6,700 nt of DNA from Clostridia bacterium (GTDB lineage Bacteria > Bacillota_A > Clostridia > Oscillospirales > Acutalibacteraceae), in contig JAFXNY010000157.1 in NCBI GenBank assembly GCA_017529165.1, positions 1 to 6,700 on the forward strand, in the 5' to 3' direction. The translations under genes were made by a program, and so were the position numbers. Shown here piece after piece: positions 6,656 to 6,700 of this stretch (its first letter is position 1; each line of letters starts with the position of its first letter). The notes under the pieces are model-generated. The model was not told the DNA's origin and searched no databases. It saw only the letters and a list, made by a program, of their open reading frames with translations.

Positions 6656-6700
6656 TAAAAACAGCAATATTTTGATAGTAGGTTTAGGCCTTATAGGCGG
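6645..6700 (+). CDS. tyrA: Prephenate dehydrogenase-like protein, N-terminal fragment (3' end cut by window)
   Basis: Only 18 full codons are visible: MTIDKNSNILIVGLGLIG, with two bases (GG) of a further glycine codon at the window edge. The short beta strand followed by GLGLIGG is the Rossmann NAD(P)-binding motif, and the GLIGG version right after a short N-terminus is typical of TyrA-family prephenate or arogenate dehydrogenases. It overlaps aroA by 11 bp and has a good ribosome-binding site at 6632-6635. In an operon that already makes prephenate, a TyrA that oxidises it towards tyrosine is the expected partner, and together with pheA it would complete both branches. With so little sequence, other NAD(P)-binding dehydrogenases cannot be excluded. 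The specific name rests on context plus this one motif. Confidence 0.75.
   Translation, partial: MTIDKNSNILIVGLGLIG

Overview
The window is one stretch of a tightly packed, single-direction (+ strand) operon for aromatic amino acid biosynthesis. It carries six complete genes and two cut by the window edges. In order these are: the 3' part of a PLP-dependent aminotransferase; pheA (chorismate mutase plus prephenate dehydratase); aroB; aroC; a fused aroE-aroK; aroQ; aroA; and the first codons of a tyrA-like dehydrogenase. I see no mobile element, CRISPR array, RNA gene, promoter or terminator. Essentially the whole window is coding. The only gaps are 12 bp (pheA-aroB) and 1 bp (aroC-aroE/K); every other junction overlaps by 1 to 20 bp.

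Organism: the sequence is moderately AT-rich and uses ATA (Ile), AAA and AGA codons freely. Shine-Dalgarno sites are mostly purine-rich (GAGG/GGAGG type). The enzymes are of Gram-positive, clostridial flavour: type II dehydroquinase, AroQ-type chorismate mutase fused to prephenate dehydratase, a short EPSP synthase with an ESGS-ALRF loop, and chorismate synthase with GGGHFSGR. I infer an uncultured or gut-type member of the Clostridia, possibly Oscillospirales/Ruminococcaceae-like. This rests on recalled family features, not on a search.

How the genes work together: AroB makes 3-dehydroquinate from DAHP and AroQ dehydrates it. The AroE half of the fusion reduces dehydroshikimate, and its AroK half phosphorylates the resulting shikimate. 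AroA adds the enolpyruvyl group and AroC forms chorismate. PheA then takes chorismate through prephenate to phenylpyruvate, and the TyrA-like enzyme takes prephenate towards tyrosine. The aminotransferase probably supplies the final amino-transfer step. Every step from DAHP to chorismate is covered. DAHP synthase and the tryptophan branch are not in view, and DAHP synthase could lie just upstream.

Assessment: this is mainly ordinary core metabolism in an unusually complete cluster. The points worth a second look are the AroE-AroK fusion, the compact and divergent AroA, and the aroC-to-aroE/K junction, which lacks a recognisable ribosome-binding site. I found no sign of a previously undescribed system.
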